DNA of 64,000 bases from Microbacterium testaceum StLB037 (GTDB lineage Bacteria > Actinomycetota > Actinomycetes > Actinomycetales > Microbacteriaceae), in contig NC_015125.1 of NCBI RefSeq assembly GCF_000202635.1, positions 186,001-250,000 on the forward strand, written 5' to 3'. Both the position numbers and the translations under genes were made by a program. Numbering within the stretch: position 1 is the stretch's first letter; each line of letters opens with the position of its first letter. This document shows positions 9,185-17,501 of this stretch, one piece after another. Under the pieces are notes generated by a model. That model searched no databases and was not told the origin of the DNA. It worked only from the letters and a program-made list of their open reading frames with translations.

Positions 9185-9266
9185 GCGAAACTCCTGAGTT
9201 TCCGAGTCCTCGAACCGACGAACGGCCCCTCGCGGCCACCGCGAGCCGGATTCTCAGGAGTTTCGC
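9185..9266. repeat. 82-bp nested inverted repeat
   Basis: Perfect 14-bp arms GCGAAACTCCTGAG (9185-9198) and its complement (9253-9266) enclose a second perfect hairpin, CTCGCGG-CCA-CCGCGAG (9229-9245). It lies between the 3' ends of the siderophore-interacting protein gene and a convergent membrane-protein gene. It may act as a bidirectional terminator or be a small dispersed palindromic element. No second copy was found in the window. Confidence 0.7.
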
Positions 9267-9327
9267 GCGGCGGGTCGCCCTCCGAGCACCGCCTTCGCGC
9301 CGGCAGAACGCCGGTAGACGTCCCGCG

Positions 9328-9822
9328 TCACCGCGAAGCCCGGGCGACCAGCCCGACCACCCCGCGAACCACGCCGATCAGGACGACGAGGCCCGCCACC
9401 GCCGCGAGCACACCCACCGCCACGCCGGGCACACGTGCGCCAGTGAACAGCGCGGCGACCAGCGTCACCGCTGCCATCAGCGACAGGGCGACCCGCGACC
9501 CGGTGCTCGGGTACTCCGTGCTCGGTGCGCTGACGACCATCACGACCGTCGCGAGACTCGCCACGAGGCCACCGATCCAACAGCCGACGCGCAGCGGCCA
9601 GGCGAGCACCGCGGGGACCCGGGCAAGGGATTCGACGCCCTCGAAGGCGTCCTCGCGGCCGAGGGTGAGGATCATCGTCGCGAGAAGGAGAAGCTCGGCC
9701 GCCAGTAGCAGAACGTACGCGCCCCACGCCGCGCTCGGAGGACCGGACAGCACTCCCACGGGAATTGCGACGGCCGCCCCCACCGCGGCGAAGAGGGACG
9801 CCACGCTCCACGTCGTCGTCAT
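9328..9822 (-). CDS. Small hypothetical membrane protein
   Basis: 164 residues with four to five hydrophobic helices (VASLFAAVGAAVAIPVGVL, AYVLLLAAELLLLATMIL, VGCWIGGLVASLATVVMVV, LMAAVTLVAALFTGA, VLAAVAGLVVLIGVV). I chose ATG 9822 because a GGGAGAG ribosome site precedes it; longer in-frame upstream sequence has no such site and poor composition. No domain is recognised and no function is suggested by its neighbours. Confidence 0.75.
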   Translation of the reverse strand: MTTTWSVASLFAAVGAAVAIPVGVLSGPPSAAWGAYVLLLAAELLLLATMILTLGREDAFEGVESLARVPAVLAWPLRVGCWIGGLVASLATVVMVVSAPSTEYPSTGSRVALSLMAAVTLVAALFTGARVPGVAVGVLAAVAGLVVLIGVVRGVVGLVARASR

Positions 9823-10019
9823 TTCTCTCCCGCCGGGTCCTTCCCGCTCGGTCGCGCACGTGACGACGCCAGCATAAACGCGGAGAACGGGACGGTTCGC
9901 GTCATCAGGATGACACCCGCCAGCTCCGCAACCTCCCGGGCGTGGGCTGAGGAGCCCCGGCATCCTGAATCGATCGCGCGCCAGCGCGACGGATCCCGCG
10001 CCGACGGTCGGGGCTCGCC

Positions 10020-11885
10020 TCAGGGCGCGGGCGGCAGATCGGGGAAGAGCGGCGGCTCCTGGCGGTGATGCGTCCGCTGCTCGAACGCGTAGGCGAGACC
10101 GAAGAGCTTTTCCTCGGCGTAGGGTCCGGCGAGGAACTCCAGCCCTTCGGGGAACCCGGCGTACGCGGGCGCCTCCGGCGGGAGCGGAGCGAGCCCCATC
10201 GGGACCGTGATCGCGGGATATCCGGTGAAAGCGCTGATGATGTTGTTGCTTCCCGCGGTTCCGACGGTCCCCGAGGTGCTCGGGTAGACGATCGCATCGA
10301 GGTCGTTCTCCGCCATCAGCTGGTCGACGCGATCCCGCATCGATCGCTGCAAGACGAGGAAGTCGGCGGTGAACTTCTCGCGCTCGGCGGCCGTGGTCGA
10401 TGCCCACTCCCGGACCGTCTCTCCCGGGAAACTCGAGAGGGGGGTGCCGGCCTTCTCCGCGTCGATGATCTTCTGCGCCAGATCGAGGAAGGTGTACCCC
10501 GGCTTGTAGAACGTGTCCAGGTACATGTCCATGTCGTGCGCGAAGGACCGACTCCCGTGCACGCCGTCCAGACCGATGCCGTACTCGCCGATGTCGACGA
10601 CCGTGGCCCCGGCGGTCTCGAGGTCGGCGCGCGCCTCGGTGACGAGGGCGAGCGACCCCGGCTGCTTCTCATCCCACCCGAAGCCCGACAGATACCCGAC
10701 GCGTGCGCCCCGGAGAGCCTCCGGATCGAGCGCTTGCGCATAGGACACGGGCTTGTGTGCGTCCGCGGGGGCCGTCATCGGATCGGCGGGGTCGGTTCCC
10801 GCGAGCGCATCCAGGGCGAGAGCCGCGTCCGAGACGTTTCGGGTCATCGGGCCGATGGTGTCGCGGTACTCGTCGAGCGGGATGACGCCCTCGCGACTCA
10901 CGAGCCCGGTGGTCGGACGCAGGCCGACGAGCCCGTTGGTAGACGCAGGGACGCGGATCGAGCCGCCGGTATCGGTGCCGAGACCGACGACCCCGAGGTT
11001 CGCGGAGATGGATGCGCCGGTACCGCCGCTCGAACCGCCCGGGGGCAGAGCGAGACCGAAGGGGTTCCTCGTCGAGCCGTAGGCGCTGTCCGACACCGTG
11101 GTGTGCTGCGCGAACTCCGACAGGTTGGCCTTCGCGATCACGATGGCCCCCATCGCTTTCAGTCGCTCGATGGCGTCGGCATCCGTCGACGTGACATTGT
11201 CGGCCAGGCAGCCGCAGCCCGCGGTGGTGGCCAGGCCCGCCAGGTTGATGTTGTCTTTCGCGATGATCGGGATGCCGTGCAGGATGCTGCGCGGCCCGGT
11301 CGCCGCCCGCTCCGCGTCGAGGGCCGCCGCTTCGGCCATGGCCGTCGGATTGGTCGCGATGATGGACGCGAGCGCCGCGTCCGGCTCGAACGGATCGAGG
11401 CCCGTCGTGCGGTCGTAGGCGGCGATGCGACGCAGGTACTGCGCCGTCAGCTCCTGGGAGGTGAGCACCCCGGCCGTCATCGCCTTCTGGATCGCGACGA
11501 CGTCGGTCTCCTGCAGGTCGAAGGGGTCGTCGTCGTAGACGAACCGCTTCGAGAGCGCGGCGACGTCGGCGACCGTGATGACACCGTCCTGATCCGCGTC
11601 GGCGGGCGCGACGGCATCCCACCCGGGGTCGCCGACCTTCCGCCCGACGGCGCTCATGAGGACGGACAGGTCGTCGCGATCGACCTTCGCGTCGCCGGTG
11701 AGTTCGCCCCGCTGATACGCCGGGGCGAGGTAGCTGACCGAGTCGGTGTCGGCGTGCGCCGGCACCACCGTCCCGAACACCAGCGCGGCCGCGGTGAGTG
11801 CGGTCACCACGGTCCCGATCGTCGTCCTTCTCACGGGTGTTCCTTTCACCGCGGCCGTGGCGGGGGCGGAGCGGGGAGCGTTCAT
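10020..11885 (-). CDS. Secreted amidase with N-terminal dockerin domain
   Basis: 621-residue exported hydrolase. A signal peptide (residues 1-45, ending PAHA) is followed by a dockerin-like module (about 59-116) with two calcium loops: a degenerate one in GDAKVDRDDL and a canonical one, DADQDGVITVADV. The rest is an amidase-signature enzyme with Lys210 in IIAKDNI, the cis-Ser in GGSSGG (about 285) and the nucleophile Ser309 in TDTGGSIRVPAS, so it should cut amide bonds outside the cell. ATG 11885 overlaps the cohesin gene stop (ATGA) and has a GGAGG site; GTG 11834 with AAAGGA is an alternative. Pairing with the upstream cohesin gene suggests surface docking. Confidence 0.9.
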   Translation of the reverse strand: MNAPRSAPATAAVKGTPVRRTTIGTVVTALTAAALVFGTVVPAHADTDSVSYLAPAYQRGELTGDAKVDRDDLSVLMSAVGRKVGDPGWDAVAPADADQDGVITVADVAALSKRFVYDDDPFDLQETDVVAIQKAMTAGVLTSQELTAQYLRRIAAYDRTTGLDPFEPDAALASIIATNPTAMAEAAALDAERAATGPRSILHGIPIIAKDNINLAGLATTAGCGCLADNVTSTDADAIERLKAMGAIVIAKANLSEFAQHTTVSDSAYGSTRNPFGLALPPGGSSGGTGASISANLGVVGLGTDTGGSIRVPASTNGLVGLRPTTGLVSREGVIPLDEYRDTIGPMTRNVSDAALALDALAGTDPADPMTAPADAHKPVSYAQALDPEALRGARVGYLSGFGWDEKQPGSLALVTEARADLETAGATVVDIGEYGIGLDGVHGSRSFAHDMDMYLDTFYKPGYTFLDLAQKIIDAEKAGTPLSSFPGETVREWASTTAAEREKFTADFLVLQRSMRDRVDQLMAENDLDAIVYPSTSGTVGTAGSNNIISAFTGYPAITVPMGLAPLPPEAPAYAGFPEGLEFLAGPYAEEKLFGLAYAFEQRTHHRQEPPLFPDLPPAP

Positions 11886-13015
11886 GCCCGGCCTCCGTGA
11901 TCGCCCGCGGCACGGCGGGACCGACGTCTCATCAGCACGATCGCGGCGCCCCCGAGCACGACGACGACCGCGGCGAGCCCCCACACGAGGGCTGCGGTCG
12001 AGTCCGCGGACGTCGGCGCCGCGTCGGCGGCGGCATCCTGCGTGTCGCCGTCGGCTCCGGCGGAGGGGGTGGCCGAGGCTCGGGGAGCGGATGTCGCTCC
12101 GTCCGCCGCGCGGATCGTGATCGGGAGCGACGCCACCGCGAGCCCCCGCGCCAGGACGACGATCTCGTGCTCCCCGGTCGGCGCGGCGGCGGGGATCGTC
12201 GCCTCCAGGAGGAACGACCCCGCCTCGTCCGTCGTCGCCTCGCCCAAGAGGAGCGGGTCGGAGTGCAGTTCGACCCGGTGGGCGGCATCCGGGGTCAGTC
12301 CGCGGACCGTCAGGGTGATCGTCTCGCCGACCCGCGGGGTGAGCGACGAAGCCGTGATCCTCGGCGGCGTCGCGGTCGGGGCCGCGGACGACTGCGGAGC
12401 CGAACCGCGGAAAGTCGTGTCCCCGCCGCGCGGCACACCCGAGCCGTATCCCGTCACCGAGACGGTGGGCGGCACGGCCTGCTCGCCCGGCGCGGACGGC
12501 TCGGGCGTCGACGGCGAGGAGGCGACCGTGTACGTCAGGCCGATCGACGGCGCGAGGGTCGTGCCGACCAGGGCGGAGTCGACGAGCGTGACCTGGTCGA
12601 TACGAAGGAGCGCCTCGCCCGGCCCCTTCGCGACGAAGCCCAGCGACCCCAGGGAAAGATCACCGGTTCGGCCGCTCGAGGTCCCCAGACGCGTGACGGT
12701 GAAGTCGATCGCCCCCTCGACGCCCGAGACGCTGAACATGCCCGGGAAGTCCGAGGTCACCGCGCCGGGGTCGAGAGCGACCCGGTCGGCGTCGTAGGCG
12801 ATGCGCACCGTCGCGGCGTAGAGGTCGGTCGCCCCGGTCACGCCGAGGTCGAGTGCGAGGGTGTCTCCCGTCGCGCCTTCCTCGGCGGACAGCGTCGCCC
12901 TCAGCGTCGGGGAGGACTCGGCGGCCATCGCGGCGGGTGTCGCGGAGCCGAGGAACGTGATCGCCCCGATCATTGACAGCAGGGGAACGAGCCAGCGGCT
13001 TCGGAGTCGCGGCAT
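11882..13015 (-). CDS. Membrane-anchored cohesin-domain surface protein
   Basis: 377 residues: a signal peptide (1-32), a cohesin-like beta-sandwich (about 36-165; LALDLGVTGATDLYAATVRIAYDADRVAL and GSLGFVAKGPGEALLRIDQVTLVDS), a proline/serine linker, and an Ig-like domain (about 220-305). A low-complexity stalk follows, then a C-terminal helix with a basic tail (VWGLAAVVVVLGGAAIVL then RRRSRR). No LPXTG motif is present, so anchoring is by the helix. The next gene encodes a dockerin-bearing amidase, overlapped by four bases; cohesin-dockerin binding between the two products is a strong inference. Family assignment rests on visible pattern only. Confidence 0.82.
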   Translation of the reverse strand: MPRLRSRWLVPLLSMIGAITFLGSATPAAMAAESSPTLRATLSAEEGATGDTLALDLGVTGATDLYAATVRIAYDADRVALDPGAVTSDFPGMFSVSGVEGAIDFTVTRLGTSSGRTGDLSLGSLGFVAKGPGEALLRIDQVTLVDSALVGTTLAPSIGLTYTVASSPSTPEPSAPGEQAVPPTVSVTGYGSGVPRGGDTTFRGSAPQSSAAPTATPPRITASSLTPRVGETITLTVRGLTPDAAHRVELHSDPLLLGEATTDEAGSFLLEATIPAAAPTGEHEIVVLARGLAVASLPITIRAADGATSAPRASATPSAGADGDTQDAAADAAPTSADSTAALVWGLAAVVVVLGGAAIVLMRRRSRRAAGDHGGRA

Positions 13016-13323
13016 GCGATGGGCCTCACGGTCGGCGGGGAAAGCGCGTCGGTTTCGCCGACTTCGCCCACGATACTGTGAATCCGAGGCGCCAAGCGTG
13101 ACGGGCGATCTTGGCGCGGCTCAACGATCGGCGGACGTAAATCTGGTTTGCCGTCATCTCGACCGTCTGCGCGATTCCGCGCCGCCGACCACGAGTTATC
13201 CGACACGGTCCTTCACAACGTGTGCGCCGGACGCCGGGATCTTGGAGCTAGCTCGACCGGTCGTGTCCCCGCCAAGCGAACCTGGCGGGGACACGAAGCG
13301 ACCTGCGGACAGGCGGAGGCGGC
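13016..13323. other. Intergenic region, no gene seen
   Basis: About 300 bases between the cohesin gene start and the stop of the lipoprotein gene at 13324-13911. Apart from a strong hairpin at 13262-13295 it holds only what is presumably the promoter of the cohesin/amidase operon. Short open frames here run through the hairpin and look like chance. Confidence 0.6.
13262..13295 (-). terminator. Perfect 13-bp hairpin downstream of lipoprotein gene
   Basis: CGTGTCCCCGCCA (13262-13274) and its exact complement (13283-13295) with an 8-base loop, starting about 28 bases after the stop of the minus-strand lipoprotein gene. No T-run follows, so it is a structural terminator or RNA-stabilising hairpin rather than a classic intrinsic terminator. 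Confidence 0.6.
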
Positions 13324-13911
13324 CTACGGAGCGAGGTCCTTGATGGTCAGCGTCTCAGGCAGCGTGTCGCCCTCGTCGTAGGGGCCGTGGGTGAATGCCA
13401 GATCGCTACCGCGGGAGGCGACATCGTCGGGAGCCTCGAAGACGCCCGCCGAGCCACCCGTGACGTAGTACTGTGACGCAGCCTCACCTTCCAGCATGGA
13501 TGGGGTGAGGAACAGGAGATACTTTTCTCCGGTTTTCAGGATGGGCGCGGGGGTCTCCATCTCGGCGGTGCCCATCTGCCTTACGACGATCTGATTCCCA
13601 GGCTTCGCCGCCGTGGCCGTCACTCCCTCGGGAAGCTCGCGGGCGAGCCCTGTCGGTGCGAACGTGCTGATGAGCGAGACAGTGGACAGCGTGTAGGGGA
13701 TGTCCCTGTCGCTTGACGCCGCGAGGACTTCCTGGCCCGTCACTTCGACCGCCGCCACCAGGGAACTGTCGGCCGATATCCCTTGCACGGAGTCGTACAG
13801 TTCCGAGCGTGAGCCATCCATGTGGACGCTGCCCGTGGTACTGCATCCCACCAGGCCAACCGCGGCGGCAGCGATGATCGCGGCAGAGATTGCCGATCTG
13901 CGAATACTCAT
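13324..13911 (-). CDS. Hypothetical lipoprotein
   Basis: 195 residues beginning with a short basic segment, an alanine-rich hydrophobic core and the lipobox VGLVGC (Cys23), so it is an exported lipid-anchored protein. The mature part is acidic and beta-rich, with KTGEKYLLFLTPSM and YYVTGGSAGVFE segments; no family is recognised. It lies 12 bases after the matrixin-like protease gene and is probably co-transcribed with it, so it may be its membrane partner or inhibitor (inference). Confidence 0.75.
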   Translation of the reverse strand: MSIRRSAISAAIIAAAAVGLVGCSTTGSVHMDGSRSELYDSVQGISADSSLVAAVEVTGQEVLAASSDRDIPYTLSTVSLISTFAPTGLARELPEGVTATAAKPGNQIVVRQMGTAEMETPAPILKTGEKYLLFLTPSMLEGEAASQYYVTGGSAGVFEAPDDVASRGSDLAFTHGPYDEGDTLPETLTIKDLAP

Positions 13912-13923
13912 CTCAGACTCCTC

Positions 13924-14457
13924 TCAGTACAACGAATTGATGCCGTTGATGTCGTCCGACTGCGGCCATCCGAAGCCGGTGCACGCGGCGCACGAGTACA
14001 TGACCGCGTTCGATCCCGAATGGTTCAGCCCCAGAGCATGACCGAGTTCATGAAGCCAGACGGTCTTCTTGATCGCATAGCTCTTGCTGTCCATGTAGTG
14101 CGGGTTGAGCGTGGCGTTGGCGTACGTCGTCCTGTTGCCGTTGCAGCCCCAAGTCGTCCACCCGTCGTAACCGTTGGCGCCCTTGTTGTCGGTGTACCCG
14201 ACCAGCAGACCGTTGCTGGGAGACATTCCGTTGATGTCGGTGTTGGCTGCCCAGCTGTACCCCGCTGATGTGCCGGTGTTGTAGTAGTCGCCCGACGGTG
14301 CCTGGTTGAGCCACGTGACGTTGTTTCCGTACGGCCCCCAGGAGCAGCCTGTCAGTGTGTACGCCGATGCTGCGGCGCCGGGAACGACGATCGCTGCCGC
14401 AGCGAAAAGTAGCCCGAGCGACGACGCTATGACCTTTTCTCTTAAAGTTGACATCAT
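13924..14457 (-). CDS. Secreted matrixin-like zinc metalloprotease
   Basis: 177 residues. A signal peptide (about 1-31, ending ASA) precedes a compact catalytic domain with the metzincin motif HELGHALGLNHS, giving three zinc histidines and the catalytic Glu, and a Met-turn in NAVMYS. There is no propeptide cysteine switch, hemopexin or carbohydrate domain, so it is a minimal matrixin/M10A-like enzyme. Start ATG is 14457 or 14454, seven to ten bases after an AGGGGG site. The adjacent downstream lipoprotein gene is likely in the same transcript. Substrate unknown. Confidence 0.82.
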   Translation of the reverse strand: MMSTLREKVIASSLGLLFAAAAIVVPGAAASAYTLTGCSWGPYGNNVTWLNQAPSGDYYNTGTSAGYSWAANTDINGMSPSNGLLVGYTDNKGANGYDGWTTWGCNGNRTTYANATLNPHYMDSKSYAIKKTVWLHELGHALGLNHSGSNAVMYSCAACTGFGWPQSDDINGINSLY

Positions 14458-14841
14458 TGCAACCCCCTTGTTGCGAATACGCGTTGTCGGACCGAGAACG
14501 CCTGATCAGGAAGTTACTCCGAGTCGCTACGGGCATAGGTCACCCATATGGGGGCATAGAGTTGCGTTTTCATTACGCCCCGTCGCAAGCGATCGCCTGG
14601 ACGTTGCCTAAACCATCCTGTTCACGCAGCGGCGGCTCGATGCGACCCGGTGGGATCGGAACCATCGCTGGGGCGGCCAGACTTGCGCCGCCCGCGACAC
14701 GAGGCTTGCACAGGAGCCGGTCGACCTCACCGCGCAGCTGACCCACACGAGGCCTGGAGGGCGCGGGCGCCGAACGGCGGACACCGGCCTTCTCTACGAG
14801 CAACTCGTTGAGATGGCGATCTCCTCGCCGACTCGCCGCTC
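14458..14841. other. Intergenic region, no gene seen
   Basis: About 385 bases upstream of the protease gene, slightly richer in A+T than its surroundings. It contains a perfect 10-bp palindrome CCTGATCAGG (14501-14510) and CCCATATGGG near 14543, both candidates for regulator sites of the protease/lipoprotein operon. The rightmost 200 bases show no structure I can name. Confidence 0.5.
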
Positions 14842-15495
14842 TCAGCGCATCAGATCCAGCACCGACAGCCCGGCGCCGACCGCCCACCCCTCGGTGAGGG
14901 CCGCGAGCTCGGGCACGTCCTGCAGGGCGACTCCGCCGCCGGCGATGACCTCGACGGTGCCGTCGCGGACGACCTGCACGCTCGTGATGTTCACCTGCGC
15001 GGCCGGGTCGTATTGCCCGCCCGCGGTGAGCCCCCACGCGTCATCGGCCGCGAGTCGCGGGTCGTCGATCGTCCAGCCGAGGTCGTCGTAGTCCTTCTCG
15101 ACGTAACTCGGGTCGCGCATGATCCCGAGGCTGATCCCGCCGTAGTTGTTGATGTCGAACGACTGCTGCGCCGTCTGCGGTGTCATCCAGGTGCACGCCA
15201 ACTCGTGCCCGCTCGAGCCGTCCCTTTCCCCGTTCTCGGATTCGGGGAGCACGACGAGCTCGGCCACCTCCGGCCCCAGGGCGGCCTTCACCTCGTCGCA
15301 GGTGGGGTAGCTTCCGGATGCCGGAACGGTCGTGGCATCCGTCCCGTCCGGCGCCTCGGTCGCGGTGCCGGAGTCGACGACCTGCGGGGCGGGCTCGTCG
15401 GGGGCGTCATTGCCGGGATCGATGCCGGTGCAGCCCACGAGGGCGGTTGCGGCGAGGATGAGGACGGACAGGGCAGCCGGGCGTCGGGGGATCAC
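14842..15495 (-). CDS. Hypothetical lipoprotein
   Basis: 217 residues with a signal sequence and lipobox ALVGC, followed by a proline/threonine-rich linker (DAPDEPAPQVVDSGT) and a globular domain with two cysteines (YPTCDEVKAAL and ELACTWM) likely to form a disulphide. I chose GTG 15495 because GGAGG lies seven bases ahead; upstream sequence in the same frame would bury the lipobox. It resembles the loosely defined actinobacterial DUF3558-like lipoproteins, but I cannot assign a function. Confidence 0.78.
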   Translation of the reverse strand: MIPRRPAALSVLILAATALVGCTGIDPGNDAPDEPAPQVVDSGTATEAPDGTDATTVPASGSYPTCDEVKAALGPEVAELVVLPESENGERDGSSGHELACTWMTPQTAQQSFDINNYGGISLGIMRDPSYVEKDYDDLGWTIDDPRLAADDAWGLTAGGQYDPAAQVNITSVQVVRDGTVEVIAGGGVALQDVPELAALTEGWAVGAGLSVLDLMR

Positions 15496-15582
15496 GGGAC
15501 GGCCTCCATTCGGGGGGAAATGTCGACCGCGACATTCTGGCAGAACCGGGCGAGACACGCAGGCGAGCACCCACGCGCCTCG

Positions 15583-15641
15583 ACGAGAACAGGGCACGGT
15601 CCCGAAACAGGCCGATGCGCGCTGTATCGACCTGTTCTCGT
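15583..15641. repeat. 59-bp palindromic intergenic element, copy 1
   Basis: Terminal inverted repeats ACGAGAACAGG (15583-15593) and CCTGTTCTCGT (15631-15641). A second element with identical ends and identical total length occurs at 25983-26041; the interiors are related but diverged. It lies between a lipoprotein gene start and the pyruvate oxidase stop. Confidence 0.8.
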
Positions 15642-15673
15642 GCGCTCGCCTGTCCTCGCGACGTGCGCGCCGC

Positions 15674-17398
15674 TCAGAACAACTGCCGGAAGTTCGTCGC
15701 GGCCAGGTCGATCAGCTCGTCCCCGCGCCCCGAGAGCACCGTGCGGATCGCGTACAGCGTGAAGCCCTTGGCCTGCTCGAGCGTGACGGACGGCGGCATG
15801 GACAGCTCCTGCCGCGCGGTCTTCACCGAGACGAGCGCAGGCCCCTCGTGCGCGAGTGCTGCGGACAGCGCGCCCTCGAGGTCGTCCGCATCGTCCACGC
15901 GGAAGCCCTTCAGCCCGATCGCCTCGGCGACCGCGGCGAAGTCGGGGTTCTTCAGGTCGGTGCCGAAGGTGACGAAGCCCGCGGCCTTCATCTCGAGCTC
16001 GACGAAGTTGAGCGAGGAGTTGTCGAAGACGACGACTTTCACCGGCAGCTCGTTCTGCACGATCGTGATGAGCTCTCCGAGGAGCATCGCGAGACCGCCG
16101 TCACCGGCGAGGGCGATGACCTGCCGGTCGGGGAACGCCGACTGCGCGCCGATCGCGTGCGAGACGGCGTTGGCCATCGTGCCGTGCGAGAACGACCCGA
16201 TGAGACGACGTCCGCGCGTCATCGTGAGGTAGCGCGCGGCCCACACCACGGGCGAGCCGACGTCGGGGATGAAGACGGCGTCGTCCTCGGCGAGGCGATC
16301 GAGCGTCCGCGCGACGAACTGCGGGTGCAGCGGCTTTCCGCGACCCGTCGGCACGGCGAGGTCGTCGAGCTTCGCCCGCGTTCTGCGGTAGTGCTCGCGC
16401 GCCTCGTCGGCGTGCCGCGAGGACTTCCCCTCGGTCAGCAGAGGCAGCAGCGCCTCGACCGTGTCGTGGACGGTGCCGACCAGCCCGATGTCGACCGGAT
16501 GCCGCCGGCCCAGCTGCGCACCCCGGATGTCGACCTGGATGTGCGTGGCCTGCTGCGGGTAGAACTGCGGGTACGGGAAGTCGGTGCCGAGCATCAGCAC
16601 CACGTCGGCGTCTTCCATCGCGCGGTAGCCGGAGGAGAAACCGAGGAGTCCGGTCATCCCGACGTCGTAGGGGTTCTCCCATTCGATGTGCTCCTTGCCG
16701 CGCAGCGCGTGCACGACAGGCGCCTGCAGACGCTCGGCGAGCGCGACGACCTCGTCGTGCGCTCCCGCGACGCCCGCACCCGCGAGGATCGTGACCTTCT
16801 GGGCGGCGTTGAGCACGTCGGCGGTGCGCCGAAGCTCCTCTTCGGAGGGAAGGATGCGAGGGGTCGCGCGCTCGATCGCGACGACGCGCTCGTTTTTCGC
16901 CTTGGCGAGCAGCACGTCTCCGGGGATGACGAGCACCGCGACGCCGCGCTTCTCGATCGCCTCGCGCATCGCGATCTCGAGCAGGCGCGGCATCTGCACC
17001 GGGTCGGCGACGTACTCGACGTAGACGGAGCACTCGCGGAACAGCTCCTGCGGGTGCGTCTCCTGGAAGTAGTTCGTGCCGATCTCGGCCGTCGGGATGT
17101 GCGCGGCGATCGCCAGGACGGGAACCCGAGAGCGGTTGGCGTCGTAGAGACCGTTGATGAGGTGGAGGTTCCCCGGCCCGCAGCTCCCCGCGCACACCGT
17201 GAGGTTTCCCGTCAGCTCGGCTTCGGCGGCGGCCGCGAAGGCCGCTCCCTCCTCGTGCCGCACGTGCTGCCATCGGATCACGCCGTCGCGGCGGATGGCA
17301 TCCGTGAAACCGTTAAGCGAATCGCCCGGAAGGCCGTAGACCCGTTCGATGTTCTGGCGGCGGAGGGAGGCGACGATGTTCTCAGCGACGGTGGTCAC
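15674..17398 (-). CDS. poxB: Pyruvate dehydrogenase (quinone) / pyruvate oxidase, ThDP-dependent
   Basis: 574-residue thiamine-diphosphate enzyme of the PoxB type. It decarboxylates pyruvate to acetate and passes electrons via FAD to membrane quinone. Three domains are visible: an N-terminal pyrimidine-binding part with the catalytic Glu in HVRHEEGAAF, a central FAD-binding domain, and a C-terminal diphosphate-binding motif GDGGLAMLLGELITIVQNELPVKVVVFDNSS. The GTG start at 17398 follows an AAAGGA site by seven bases. It is monocistronic and divergent from a membrane-protein gene. Acetolactate synthase is the main alternative, but the length and C-terminal tail fit PoxB better. Confidence 0.88.
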   Translation of the reverse strand: MTTVAENIVASLRRQNIERVYGLPGDSLNGFTDAIRRDGVIRWQHVRHEEGAAFAAAAEAELTGNLTVCAGSCGPGNLHLINGLYDANRSRVPVLAIAAHIPTAEIGTNYFQETHPQELFRECSVYVEYVADPVQMPRLLEIAMREAIEKRGVAVLVIPGDVLLAKAKNERVVAIERATPRILPSEEELRRTADVLNAAQKVTILAGAGVAGAHDEVVALAERLQAPVVHALRGKEHIEWENPYDVGMTGLLGFSSGYRAMEDADVVLMLGTDFPYPQFYPQQATHIQVDIRGAQLGRRHPVDIGLVGTVHDTVEALLPLLTEGKSSRHADEAREHYRRTRAKLDDLAVPTGRGKPLHPQFVARTLDRLAEDDAVFIPDVGSPVVWAARYLTMTRGRRLIGSFSHGTMANAVSHAIGAQSAFPDRQVIALAGDGGLAMLLGELITIVQNELPVKVVVFDNSSLNFVELEMKAAGFVTFGTDLKNPDFAAVAEAIGLKGFRVDDADDLEGALSAALAHEGPALVSVKTARQELSMPPSVTLEQAKGFTLYAIRTVLSGRGDELIDLAATNFRQLF

Positions 17399-17501
17399 GG
17401 GGGGTCCTTTCCACGAACGTGCGGTACCCCTCACGCTACGCCCGTCCGCGAGAAGGGAGACGGGCCCACCGAGGGCCACGGATCGGTGCTGAGATGGACC
17501 C

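Noticed and set aside
15674..17398. Acetolactate synthase
   Set aside because: No small regulatory subunit gene follows, and the length and C-terminal tail fit the pyruvate:quinone type better.
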